From: Streptomyces kaniharaensis
GTDB taxonomy: Bacteria; Actinomycetota; Actinomycetes; Streptomycetales; Streptomycetaceae
Reading direction: 5' to 3'
NCBI RefSeq assembly: GCF_009569385.1
Contig: NZ_WBOF01000006.1
Span: 124,001 to 188,000, forward strand
DNA: 64,000 bases
The notes beneath the pieces were generated by a model. The model made no database searches and was not told the DNA's origin. It saw only the letters and a program-made list of their open reading frames with translations. Position numbers and translations under genes: made by a program. Shown piece after piece: positions 50,998-58,629 of this stretch; the first letter of the stretch is position 1, and every line of letters begins with the position of its first letter.

Positions 50998-51549
50998 TCA
51001 TGCGGGGGTGAGGCGCCAGAGGGAGGTGACCTCGGCGGCGCGGGCGGCGCGGAGTGGGTCGGCCGGCTCGGGGGCGGTGGCGTGGAGGTGGCGGGGGCCG
51101 GTGCCGCGGTCGTGAACGCGCGGGCCGAGGTGCTCGGCGAGGATCGGACAGGATCAGCCGGCCCTGGCCGCCGGGGAGCAGTCGGGTGGCCAGGCCGTCG
51201 GGAAGCCGTGGAGTATCCGGCTGTCCGGGTGGTAGACGCCCTGGTCGAGGGCAGAGATGGTTCGGGCGGGGACCACGGTGGGTTGCAGATGGCCAGGGCG
51301 GCTCGGTTGCTGCCGGGCGGGTAGAGCGCGGTGCCGGCCGCCTTGATGTGGTCGCCGAGGCCGAGGCGGTGGGCGATCTCGAGGGCACACGATTCTGTTG
51401 TCAAGGAGCGGTCCGTAGGCGGCCAGGCAGGCCTCGCGGACGGCGGGTGCGCGGTGGAGACGGCGGCGGTGGTCATTGTCGAGTGGGGCCAGGCGCATGC
51501 CGAGGACGCGGGCGAGGCGGGCGCGCGCCCGGTGGTGCTTGTCGGACAC
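50998..51549 (-). pseudogene. Decayed class I SAM methyltransferase (NPPW-type)
   Basis: Homologous pieces of one methyltransferase appear in order in three frames: a GTG start with GAGGA upstream (VSDKHHRARARLARVLG…), then IAHRLGLGDHIKAAG…LAICNPPW, next VPARTISALDQGVYHPDSRILHGF, then DGLATRLLPGGQGRLILSD and finally LAEHLGPRVHDRGTG…EVTSLWRLTPA before TGA at 50998. At least three single-base shifts are required, and SAM motif I is missing, so an internal deletion also occurred. The gene cannot encode an active enzyme. Confidence 0.7.
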
Positions 51550-51653
51550 CGGTGTTCCTCGTGGTCGAACGTGCAGGAGCACGAAGAACACTTCGACGAG
51601 GAGGGAAGAAGTAGATGCGCCGAGTGCGCGGCCCTGGGTGGCGGGCGCTGCCG

Positions 51654-51746
51654 TCAGGGCAGGTGCGGCTCCCGCGTCGAAGCGCGAGCCGAGGTGTCAC
51701 CGAGTACGAGGCCCGGCACTGCGGCGAGTCGTATACCGCTCGTCAT
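51654..51746 (-). CDS. Possible 30-residue peptide gene downstream of radical SAM gene
   Basis: ATG at 51746 follows an excellent GGGAGGAGG ribosome-binding site and opens a 30-codon frame (MTSGIRLAAVPGLVLG…, ending REPHLP). It lies 52 bp after the STM4011-type radical SAM gene on the same strand. It could be a small peptide, a substrate of the cluster, or the remnant N-terminus of the decayed methyltransferase. The stretch 51550-51798 otherwise shows nothing. Confidence 0.3.
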   Translation of the reverse strand: MTSGIRLAAVPGLVLGDTSARASTREPHLP

Positions 51747-51798
51747 GGCGGGCCTCCTCCCTCGAACGTGATGGTCCTGCGCGGTTGTTCGTACACTT

Positions 51799-52740
51799 TC
51801 ACACCGCGTGGTCGGTCGGCAACCGATTATTCACCGCCTCCGGCCAGCCGTGCGGTACGCGTTCCAGGACGCCTTCGCCGAACAGGTCGTACAGCGGCAG
51901 CGTCTCCAGGTGGACGTAGCCGATGTGGCAGTCGCAGGACGCCAACGGGCAGGAGCGTGCGCGTAGTTGGGCGCGGTAGCTGCCGTCGTAGAGATTGCCG
52001 AGGACGTCCCGGACGAAGTGGCAGCGGCGCACGGTGCCGTCGCCGTCCACCGAGAGCACGGACTCGCCGGTACGGCAGGGGTGCCCCGCGCTGGGATGGG
52101 CGTGCCGGCTGTAGCCGAAGTGCGGGTCGAGGGCGGCCCATTGGGCGGCCTCGGCGTCGGTGTAGGTGCGGCCCTCTGCGGCGTTGATCCAGAGGTAGAC
52201 GCCGGGGGAGAGCGCGGCGCGCAGCCGCCGAGCCTCGGCGAGGTGCTCGGGCTGCCCGACCACGCCGACGCTGTAGCGCACGCCGAGCGCGTCGAGTTCG
52301 CGGCACTTGGTGAGGAAGCGGTCGTGGGTGACCTGGCCGGGGTGATAGGTGACCCAGAGCGCGAGCGTGTCGAGTTCGGCCTCGGCGAGCCAGTCGGTGC
52401 GGCAGCTGAGGTTGGTCTGGATCGCGACCCGCCGGACGTGTGGGAGCCGGCTCAGCTCGGCGAGCGCGCGGCGGTACCAGGATCGCACCAGGCCCTCGCC
52501 CCAGGGGGTGAACAGCAGCGACAACGTGTCCCCGGTGCGGGCCCGCCCGGCGGCCCAGGCGGTGAAGCGTTCCAAAGCGGCCCGGTCGGCGCGCAGTTGG
52601 TCGGGGGAGTCGCGGCGCTTGGCGAACGGGCAGTAGGGGCAGTCGTAGTCGCAGGAGGCGAGCGGGCCCCGGTAGAGCAGGGTGAGGTCTCGCGCGTCGG
52701 TGTCCGGCGGATGCACGGAGGGCATGCCGAGGAAGGTCAT
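51799..52740 (-). CDS. STM4011-family radical SAM protein
   Basis: A 313-residue radical SAM enzyme. The [4Fe-4S] cluster motif is C30-x3-C34-x2-C37 (CDYDCPYC). A second Cys group near the C-terminus (RSCPLASCDCHIGYVHL) could hold an auxiliary cluster, as in enzymes that modify peptides. It is the last gene of the coupled STM4015-4011 cluster and overlaps the STM4012 gene by 4 bp. The Salmonella locus that gave the family its name has no known product. Confidence 0.9.
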   Translation of the reverse strand: MTFLGMPSVHPPDTDARDLTLLYRGPLASCDYDCPYCPFAKRRDSPDQLRADRAALERFTAWAAGRARTGDTLSLLFTPWGEGLVRSWYRRALAELSRLPHVRRVAIQTNLSCRTDWLAEAELDTLALWVTYHPGQVTHDRFLTKCRELDALGVRYSVGVVGQPEHLAEARRLRAALSPGVYLWINAAEGRTYTDAEAAQWAALDPHFGYSRHAHPSAGHPCRTGESVLSVDGDGTVRRCHFVRDVLGNLYDGSYRAQLRARSCPLASCDCHIGYVHLETLPLYDLFGEGVLERVPHGWPEAVNNRLPTDHAV

Positions 52741-54098
52741 TTCGCCTCGTAGTCGGCCATCAGGGCCTGGACCTCGGGCGAGAACAGCATCGGCCCGGCT
52801 GCGTCCGAGTGTGCCAACCCCTCCGGCGTGAGGAGAAGGTGCTCCGGATCGTCGGCCAGCCAGCCGCGCGCACTCAACTCGGCGAGCTCGACCGGGAAGT
52901 CCTCGGCGGGACTGCTGCCGAAACGGGCGCGGTACTCGGCCAGCGGCATGCCCTCGGCCTGCAGGAGCGACTGGACGAGGTGCCGGCGGCGCGGCTCGTC
53001 GCCCGTCATGGCGTGGCCGACCTCGGCCCGGCGGAAGTCGTCGGTGGCCACGTAGTCGTCGATGATGCCGCGGACCTCGGCGGCGTTCACCGCGTAGTCG
53101 AAGGAGTAGTGCAGCCGTGACGTGTACGAGCGGGCACCGCAGCCGAGGCCGACCATGCCGTCCGTCTGGCACGCGTACTCGCTCGCGCCCGCGTGCGGGG
53201 AGGCGGCACGGCGGAACATCCGCATCGACACCTGCTCGTACCCGTGGGCGAGCAGGTGGTCTCGCCCGGTGCGGTAGAGGGCCAGCCGCCGGGCGTCCCA
53301 GGCGGACAGGCTCTCCTGTCGGCCGCCCTCCGGCGGGCCGTCCTCCGGCCGGCCGCGCCGCGCCAGGCCGGTGAGGGGCCGGACGTACAGCGGGTAGAGG
53401 TACAGCTCCTCGGGCTGCCAGGCGAGCGCGGCGTCCAGCGAGTGCAGCCAACTCGCCTCGGTCTGGCCGCCGATGCCGTAGATCAGGTCGATGTTGAGGA
53501 CCGGGAAGCCGGCGGCGCGGATCCGGCCGAGCGCGGCCTCCACCTCGGCGCGCTTCTGAGGACGGACGGCGGAACGGGCCTCCGCGTCCACGAAGGACTG
53601 CACACCCAGGCTCAGCCGCGTGGTCCCCCGGGCGGCTAGCACCTCCAGCCGGTCGGCCGTCGCGGTGGCGGGCGAGGCCTCCACCGAGAGGGGTATCGCC
53701 CGCAGGTCGGCGCCCATCCGCCGGTCGGCGATGTCGCACAGCCGCTCCAGCTCGGCGGCGGTGAGGTAGGTGGGCGTGCCGCCGCCGAACGCGGCCACCG
53801 CGAACCGGGCACCCTCGTCCAGCGCGGCGCGGGCGGCGCCGGCCTGACGCTCCAATGCGTCCAGGTACGCCGTGGTCAGGCCCTCGGGGCTGCCGATCCG
53901 GGTGAACAGGTTGCAGAAGCCGCACCGGACCTCGCAGAACGGGATGTGCAGGTAGAGCGAGAGGGCGTGCTGCGCCTCGCCGGCCCAGAGGTCGCGCAGC
54001 GCCGGGCGATGGGGCAGCGGGCGGTAGGCGGTCTTGTGCGGGTAGGCGTAGACGTACGACTGGTAGGGCGAGTCGTGGCGCGGGGGTACCGTGGTCAT
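52737..54098 (-). CDS. STM4012-family radical SAM protein (HemW-like)
   Basis: A 453-residue radical SAM protein resembling HemW/coproporphyrinogen-type enzymes: YLHIPFCEVRCGFCNLF gives C55-x3-C59-x2-C62, and FGGGTPTYL and SVEASPATATADRLE follow. Its C-terminal helical domain matches the HemW winged region. It overlaps both neighbours by 4 bp. In HemW-like proteins a heme or methyl transfer can occur; for STM4012 the reaction is unknown. Confidence 0.9.
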   Translation of the reverse strand: MTTVPPRHDSPYQSYVYAYPHKTAYRPLPHRPALRDLWAGEAQHALSLYLHIPFCEVRCGFCNLFTRIGSPEGLTTAYLDALERQAGAARAALDEGARFAVAAFGGGTPTYLTAAELERLCDIADRRMGADLRAIPLSVEASPATATADRLEVLAARGTTRLSLGVQSFVDAEARSAVRPQKRAEVEAALGRIRAAGFPVLNIDLIYGIGGQTEASWLHSLDAALAWQPEELYLYPLYVRPLTGLARRGRPEDGPPEGGRQESLSAWDARRLALYRTGRDHLLAHGYEQVSMRMFRRAASPHAGASEYACQTDGMVGLGCGARSYTSRLHYSFDYAVNAAEVRGIIDDYVATDDFRRAEVGHAMTGDEPRRRHLVQSLLQAEGMPLAEYRARFGSSPAEDFPVELAELSARGWLADDPEHLLLTPEGLAHSDAAGPMLFSPEVQALMADYEAK

Positions 54099-54949
54099 GC
54101 GGGCTCCTCGGCGGTGGTCTCGCCGGTGGTCGGGATCGTGAAGTGCGCGTACGGGACCGTCCAGACCACCTCGTGGCCGATCCGGTGGCCGGTGTAGCCG
54201 TCCTCCCCGTACGCGGTGCCGTGGTCGGAGCAGACGATCGCGAAGCACGGGCGGCGCGCGCTCATCGCCGCGAACAGCCGGCCGATGTGGGCGTCCACGT
54301 ACTCCAGCGCGGCGGCGTGGCTGGCTCGGGAGTCGCCGTGCTCGCGGGTGGCGCCGGGCAGGTGGAACCAGTTCGGCTGGTGCAGCGCCGAGACGTTCAG
54401 GAACAGGAACAGCGGCTGCCCGGCAGGCTGTTCGGCGGCGACCAGCTCGGCCCGGGCGACCTGCGCCTCGAACGACGTCGAGGACGGCACACCCATCTCG
54501 GGCTCCCAGTGGCTCTCCTGGAAGAGGCCGGGGAGCACCGAGCCGAGCGGGCCCTGCTTGTTGAAGAAGCCGACACCGCCGATGCAGACCGTCCGGTACC
54601 CGGCCGCGCCGAGCGCGGTCGGCAGGTCGGGCGCGTCGAAGACCCAGGTGCGCGGTGCGGTGCTCTCCGAGCCGGCGAAGCGGGCCGCGAACAGGCGCGG
54701 GTGTGGGCCGTCCGGCGAGGCTGGGGTGGGCAGGAAGCCGGCCAGCATCGCCTGGTGGGAGGCGTACGTGAAGCTGCCGGGCGCGTGCCGGCGCTCCCAG
54801 CGGTCACCGGGGAGATGGGCGGCGAGGTTCGGGATGCGGCCGGCGGCCGCCAGCTCCTCGGCGACGTCGAAGCGGAGGGTGTCGAGGGTGACCAGCAACA
54901 GGTCGTGGGTGCCCACGACGGCGTTCATGTCGGGCGTCTGGTGGTTCAT
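54095..54949 (-). CDS. STM4013/SEN3800-family hydrolase (alkaline-phosphatase fold)
   Basis: A 284-residue enzyme of the sulfatase/phosphoesterase fold: LLLVTLDTLRFDVAEE (metal Asp plus Thr nucleophile), FTYASHQAMLAGFLP and the distal IVCSDHGTAYGEDGYTGHRIGHE metal-binding region. Substrate unknown. Coupled to STM4014 and STM4012 genes by 4-bp overlaps. Confidence 0.9.
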   Translation of the reverse strand: MNHQTPDMNAVVGTHDLLLVTLDTLRFDVAEELAAAGRIPNLAAHLPGDRWERRHAPGSFTYASHQAMLAGFLPTPASPDGPHPRLFAARFAGSESTAPRTWVFDAPDLPTALGAAGYRTVCIGGVGFFNKQGPLGSVLPGLFQESHWEPEMGVPSSTSFEAQVARAELVAAEQPAGQPLFLFLNVSALHQPNWFHLPGATREHGDSRASHAAALEYVDAHIGRLFAAMSARRPCFAIVCSDHGTAYGEDGYTGHRIGHEVVWTVPYAHFTIPTTGETTAEEPA

Positions 54950-56049
54950 CGGGCGGGTTCCGTGATCTGGGGGTGGATGGCGGTCAGGGCGGCCAGCTGC
55001 GCGCCGTAGGTGTCCAGGCCCTCGGCCGGGCCGCCGGGCAGGCCGGTGAGGTTCGGCAGCAAGTCGCCGAAGGCGTTCACCTCGCCGACCAGGGCGCGCC
55101 GCCAGCCGGCCACGGGCAGGACGTCGACGCCGACCATCGGCGAGCCGGGCAAGCAGGCCGCTGCGCGCTCCGCCGTCTCCAGCAGGTCGGGCCAGGCGGG
55201 GCCGGCGGCCTCGCGGGCGAGGTCGAGGCTGCCCCGGGCGCCGCCGAGGTGGAGGTTGGTCATTGGCCGGGAGCTGGTGCGCACCACCGCGTGGGTGGCT
55301 CGCCCGGCGACAACGACGACGCGCAGGTCCGCCGAGCGGCCGGACTGCGCGGCCTTCGGGACCCACTGCTCGACGTGCAGCCCGTCGGGTGCGAGCCGGT
55401 CGACGATCGCGGCCACCTCGGGCTCGCCTCGGTATCGGCGAACGCGCAGCGAGTTGTGCAGCCCGCCGTCGGCCAGCTCGACCGAGGTGGTGGCCTGCAC
55501 CTGCCCGCGTGGGCCGAACTCCAGCGCCACCACCCCGGAGGCGGAGGAGCCGTGAGCGGGCTTGACGAACACCCGGTGCAGGCCTGCCTCGCGCAACCGC
55601 CCGCGCAGGTCCTCCCAGCCGGTGACGTCGGAGCCGCCGAGTGCGCGCGGGACGGGTACTCCGGCTGCGGCGAGCAGCGCGTGTGCCCGGCGCTTGTCGA
55701 ACATCACGGCGATCTCCTCGGGATCGCCGAGCAGCCGCACGCCCGGGAGCGCGGCCAGGCCGCGCAGCGCGGCCATCACGCCGGCGTACCAGGCGGCCGT
55801 GCCCTCCACCCGGGTGGGTGCGTAGGACGGGCCGAGCGCCGGGCCGCGAAGCAGTTCGTCCACCGCCGGCTCCTCGCCGGGCGACTCGATCCGCAGCAGA
55901 CCGTCCTCGGGCACCCGGTACCCGCCACGCAGCACGTCCAGCCAGGGCAGGACAGCGGGTTCGGGCAGGCCTGCGGCCCGGGCCGCAGCGGCGAACAACG
56001 TCACCCGCCGGTGGCCCGGGTTGCCGAGAACGGTCAGCCGCGTGGTCAT
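54946..56049 (-). CDS. STM4014-family ATP-grasp-like protein
   Basis: A 367-residue protein with an ATP-grasp-like layout: Rossmann-type N-domain (LTVLGNPGHRRVTLF), FDKRRAHALLAAAGVPVPRAL (linker and start of the ATP domain), VFVKPAHGSSASGVV (Lys ligand) and the C-terminal VGVDVLPV … EVNAFGDLLPNL (metal Asp, Glu, Asn). It would ligate a carboxylate to an amine or thiol, fitting a peptide-tailoring role with the radical SAM enzymes. GGGAAGG precedes the ATG. Confidence 0.88.
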   Translation of the reverse strand: MTTRLTVLGNPGHRRVTLFAAAARAAGLPEPAVLPWLDVLRGGYRVPEDGLLRIESPGEEPAVDELLRGPALGPSYAPTRVEGTAAWYAGVMAALRGLAALPGVRLLGDPEEIAVMFDKRRAHALLAAAGVPVPRALGGSDVTGWEDLRGRLREAGLHRVFVKPAHGSSASGVVALEFGPRGQVQATTSVELADGGLHNSLRVRRYRGEPEVAAIVDRLAPDGLHVEQWVPKAAQSGRSADLRVVVVAGRATHAVVRTSSRPMTNLHLGGARGSLDLAREAAGPAWPDLLETAERAAACLPGSPMVGVDVLPVAGWRRALVGEVNAFGDLLPNLTGLPGGPAEGLDTYGAQLAALTAIHPQITEPAR

Positions 56050-56067
56050 CGTGTCCTTCCCGCCCGG

Positions 56068-56997
56068 CTATTCGGCGACCGCGACGTAGCGGTCCTCGGG
56101 GTCCTCGCCCTCGTCCTCGGCCTCGCTGAGGTCGACCTCCACCCCAGGCAGGGCCTCGCGCAGGCGCTCCTGCATCTCCTCGGTGAGGTAGTGGTGGTGC
56201 AGGTCGATGGCGCGCAGGTGGGTGAGCGGCTGGCCCTCCAGGAGGGCGGCGGCGCCCTCATCGGACAGCACACCCATCGACAGGTCCAGTGTCTCGAGCC
56301 GGGCCACGACGGGCGCGTGCGCGAGCGCGGAGGCGATCTCGTCCTGGAACTCGCTGTTGGCCAGCCCGAGATGGCGCAGCACGGGGAAGCGCGCGCCGTC
56401 CAGGAAGGGCCCCAGATCGTCGATGGTCGCGTCGCCGCCGTACTCGTCGACGCCGAGCCAGAGCACCAGCTCCTCCAGCACGGGCAGTTCGGAGGCTGCC
56501 ACGGCGCGCACGACGGGGGAGGGCAGGCCGCCCGCCTCGAAGCGCAGGGACCGCAGTCGGTCGTGCCGCACCGGGCTCAGTCGCAGGTCAGTGCCGCCGC
56601 GCACGGAGAATTCGGTGAGGGACGGGAAGACCGTCAGCAGCAGGGTGACATCGCTCATCTCCAGCCAGGAGATCTCGCACTCGTCGTACGTCACGTCGCC
56701 CAGGAACAGCGCCTCCAGCGCGGGCAGGCGCTCGGCCTCGTCGGCGATGGCGGCAACGGCGGCCTTGACCGGTTCGTAGTCCCGCTGCCACCAGGAGCCG
56801 ATCACCACGGCCCGGACGGTGGCCGGGTCGACCGTGTCGAGAAAGGTGCTCCAGAGCTCCGCGAAGTCGCACGCGGCGTCGTACTCCAGGGCGATCCGCC
56901 AGGCCACGGCGTCGGCGGCGGGCTGGGCGGCGGCGCCCGGGGTGAAGCTGTGGACGGGCAGGTCGTGGAAGTGCCCGAGGTGGTGGTTGACGGTCAT
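56068..56997 (-). CDS. STM4015-family leucine-rich-repeat protein, copy 2
   Basis: A 309-residue protein: N-terminal alpha/beta region (GHFHDLPVHSF … DFAELWSTFLDTVDPATVRAVVIGSWW) then leucine-rich repeats (LPALEALFLGD, FPVLRHLGLANSEF, ARLETLDLSMGVLSDEG, LTHLRAIDLHHHYL) and an acidic C-terminus. It is a close paralog of the next gene upstream. In the STM locus this LRR protein is always present and may serve as scaffold, sensor or substrate for the radical SAM enzymes. It starts 55 bp after the paralog and 18 bp before STM4014. Confidence 0.9.
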   Translation of the reverse strand: MTVNHHLGHFHDLPVHSFTPGAAAQPAADAVAWRIALEYDAACDFAELWSTFLDTVDPATVRAVVIGSWWQRDYEPVKAAVAAIADEAERLPALEALFLGDVTYDECEISWLEMSDVTLLLTVFPSLTEFSVRGGTDLRLSPVRHDRLRSLRFEAGGLPSPVVRAVAASELPVLEELVLWLGVDEYGGDATIDDLGPFLDGARFPVLRHLGLANSEFQDEIASALAHAPVVARLETLDLSMGVLSDEGAAALLEGQPLTHLRAIDLHHHYLTEEMQERLREALPGVEVDLSEAEDEGEDPEDRYVAVAE

Positions 56998-57051
56998 GGC
57001 GGCTCCTGACGGGGTCTGGTGGCGGACGGTGTGCCGACGGTTGGGGGACGG

Positions 57052-57996
57052 CTACTCGGCCACGGCGACGTAGCGCCGCCGGTCGTCCGGCCGGCCGGCC
57101 CCGGAGAGGTCGATTTCCACCCCTGGCAGAGCCTGACGCAGGCGCTCCTGCATCTCTCCGGTGAGGTAGTGGTGGTGCAGGTCGAGGGCGCGCAGGTGAG
57201 TGAGCGGCTGGCCCTCCAGCAACGCGCCGGCGCCCTCGTCGGTGAGCACGCCCATGGACAGGCCGAGCGACTCCAGCCGCGCCACGACCGGAGCATGCGC
57301 CACGGCGGCGGCGATCTCGTCCTGGAACTCGCTGTTCTGCAGCCCCAGGTGGCGCAGCGCCGGGAAACGCGAGCCGTCCAGGAAGGGCGTCAGGTCGTCG
57401 AGCGCCGCGTCACCGCCGTACTCGTCGACGCCGAGCCAGAACTCCAGCCGCTCCAGCGCAGGCAGCTCGCACCCGGCCACCGCGCGCACCACGGAGGCGG
57501 GCAGCCCGCCGGCCTCGAAGCGCAGCGCGGTCAGCGCCTCGTGGCGCACCGGCTTCAGCTCCAGGCCGTCGCCGCCGCGCACCACGAGCCGGGCAAGCTC
57601 GGGGAAAGCCGTCAGCAGCGGGGTGACGTCGCACAGCTCCAGCCAGGAGATCTCGCTCTCCTCATAGGTGATGTCACCGACGAAGAGCGCCCGCAGGGCG
57701 GGCAACCGGCAGGCCGCGCCGACGATCGCCGCCAGCCCCTCGTCGAAGCCGCCGGGATCGTCCGCGAACCACTGACCGATCACCACGGCCGACACGCGCT
57801 CGGTGTCGACGGTGTCGATGAACTGCTGCCAGCGCTCGGCGAAGGACTCCTCGGACTCGAAGTCCAGGCCGAACTTCCAGGCCACCGAGGCGGGCTCCGG
57901 CAGCGTGACGGCCGCGCCCTCGCCCTCCTCGACGGCCTGGACGAAGTCGAAGACCGGGAGACCGTGGAACTGCTCGATGTGGCTGCTGACCGGCAT
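57052..57996 (-). CDS. STM4015-family leucine-rich-repeat protein, copy 1
   Basis: A 314-residue paralog of the gene at 56068-56997 with the same order of segments; the LRR half is nearly identical (LGVDEYGGDA, NSEFQDEIA, LSMGVLTDEGA, LHHHYLTGEMQERLRQALPG) while the N-terminal half differs more. AGAAGGAGC precedes the ATG at 57996. It is the first gene of the cluster, directly behind a PafBC-like promoter. Confidence 0.9.
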   Translation of the reverse strand: MPVSSHIEQFHGLPVFDFVQAVEEGEGAAVTLPEPASVAWKFGLDFESEESFAERWQQFIDTVDTERVSAVVIGQWFADDPGGFDEGLAAIVGAACRLPALRALFVGDITYEESEISWLELCDVTPLLTAFPELARLVVRGGDGLELKPVRHEALTALRFEAGGLPASVVRAVAGCELPALERLEFWLGVDEYGGDAALDDLTPFLDGSRFPALRHLGLQNSEFQDEIAAAVAHAPVVARLESLGLSMGVLTDEGAGALLEGQPLTHLRALDLHHHYLTGEMQERLRQALPGVEIDLSGAGRPDDRRRYVAVAE

Positions 57997-58029
57997 GCGC
58001 TGCTCCTTCTGGGGTCTGGGGCGGACAAC

Positions 58030-58052
58030 TGTCTACCAGCCGGGACCGACAA
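58030..58052 (-). promoter_or_regulatory. PafBC-like promoter for the STM4015-4011 cluster
   Basis: On the minus strand TTGTCGGTC (58052-58044), eight bases and TAGACA (58035-58030) match tTGTCRGtg-N8-TAnnnT except for the last -10 base. It lies about 35 bp before the first STM4015 gene. Confidence 0.55.
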
Positions 58053-58081
58053 TCCGGTGACCGGGGTTCCGGGCGGGTGCG

Positions 58082-58104
58082 TTGTCAGACCCTTGCTCTA
58101 CGTT
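58082..58104 (+). promoter_or_regulatory. PafBC-type promoter for the DUF6745 gene pair
   Basis: TTGTCAGAC (58082-58090), eight bases and TACGTT (58099-58104) fit the RecA-NDp pattern, facing the plus-strand genes 58187 and 58630. Together with the divergent copy 30 bp away it makes this 190-bp gap a two-way DNA-damage promoter. Confidence 0.68.
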
Positions 58105-58186
58105 CGGGTCGTGGCTCCGGAGCGTGATGCCGGAGCCGTGGATTCCGGCGCTCGCCGGCGTCCGGTCGTACGGCGAGGGAGGACTG

Positions 58187-58513
58187 ATGTACCGCCAGGG
58201 CGATGTGCTGATCGTGCCGGTCGAGGAGAGCGTCGTGCCGCCCCGGGTGGCCGCGCTGGCCGTGCAGCCCCGGGACTCGCGCGGCCGGATGGTGCTCGCG
58301 CTCGGCGAGGTCACCGGCCACGCGCACGCCGTCGTCGGCCCGGGCACCCTGCGCCGCGAGGCAGGGCCGTTCGGCGCAGGCTGGCTGCACCTGCCCGAAG
58401 GCGGCCGGGTGGTGCACGAGGAGCACGCGGCGATACCGCTGGCCAAGGGCTGGTACCGGGTGGTGCGGCAGCGGGAGTACACGCCGGGCGCGGTGCGGGT
58501 GGTCGCGGACTGA
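58187..58513 (+). CDS. Small conserved protein with GEVTGHAH motif
   Basis: A 108-residue beta-rich protein (MYRQGDVLIVPVEE … RMVLALGEVTGHAHAVV … HEEHAAIPLAKGWYRVVRQREYTPGAVR). The paired His in GEVTGHAH and HEEH suggests a metal site. I recall similar proteins of unknown function in bacteria and phages. GAGGGAGG precedes the ATG. It is 117 bp before a DUF6745 gene and shares its promoter. Confidence 0.8.
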   Translation: MYRQGDVLIVPVEESVVPPRVAALAVQPRDSRGRMVLALGEVTGHAHAVVGPGTLRREAGPFGAGWLHLPEGGRVVHEEHAAIPLAKGWYRVVRQREYTPGAVRVVAD

Positions 58514-58629
58514 CGTCCCGTCGCGGTGCCTGGCGCACCGGCATGGCGAGCGGCGGCATGGCGAGCGGTCGCGGGACGGAACGGATACGGACGACCGGGC
58601 GGGGAGCCCGGGCGGGAACGGAGCAGGTG

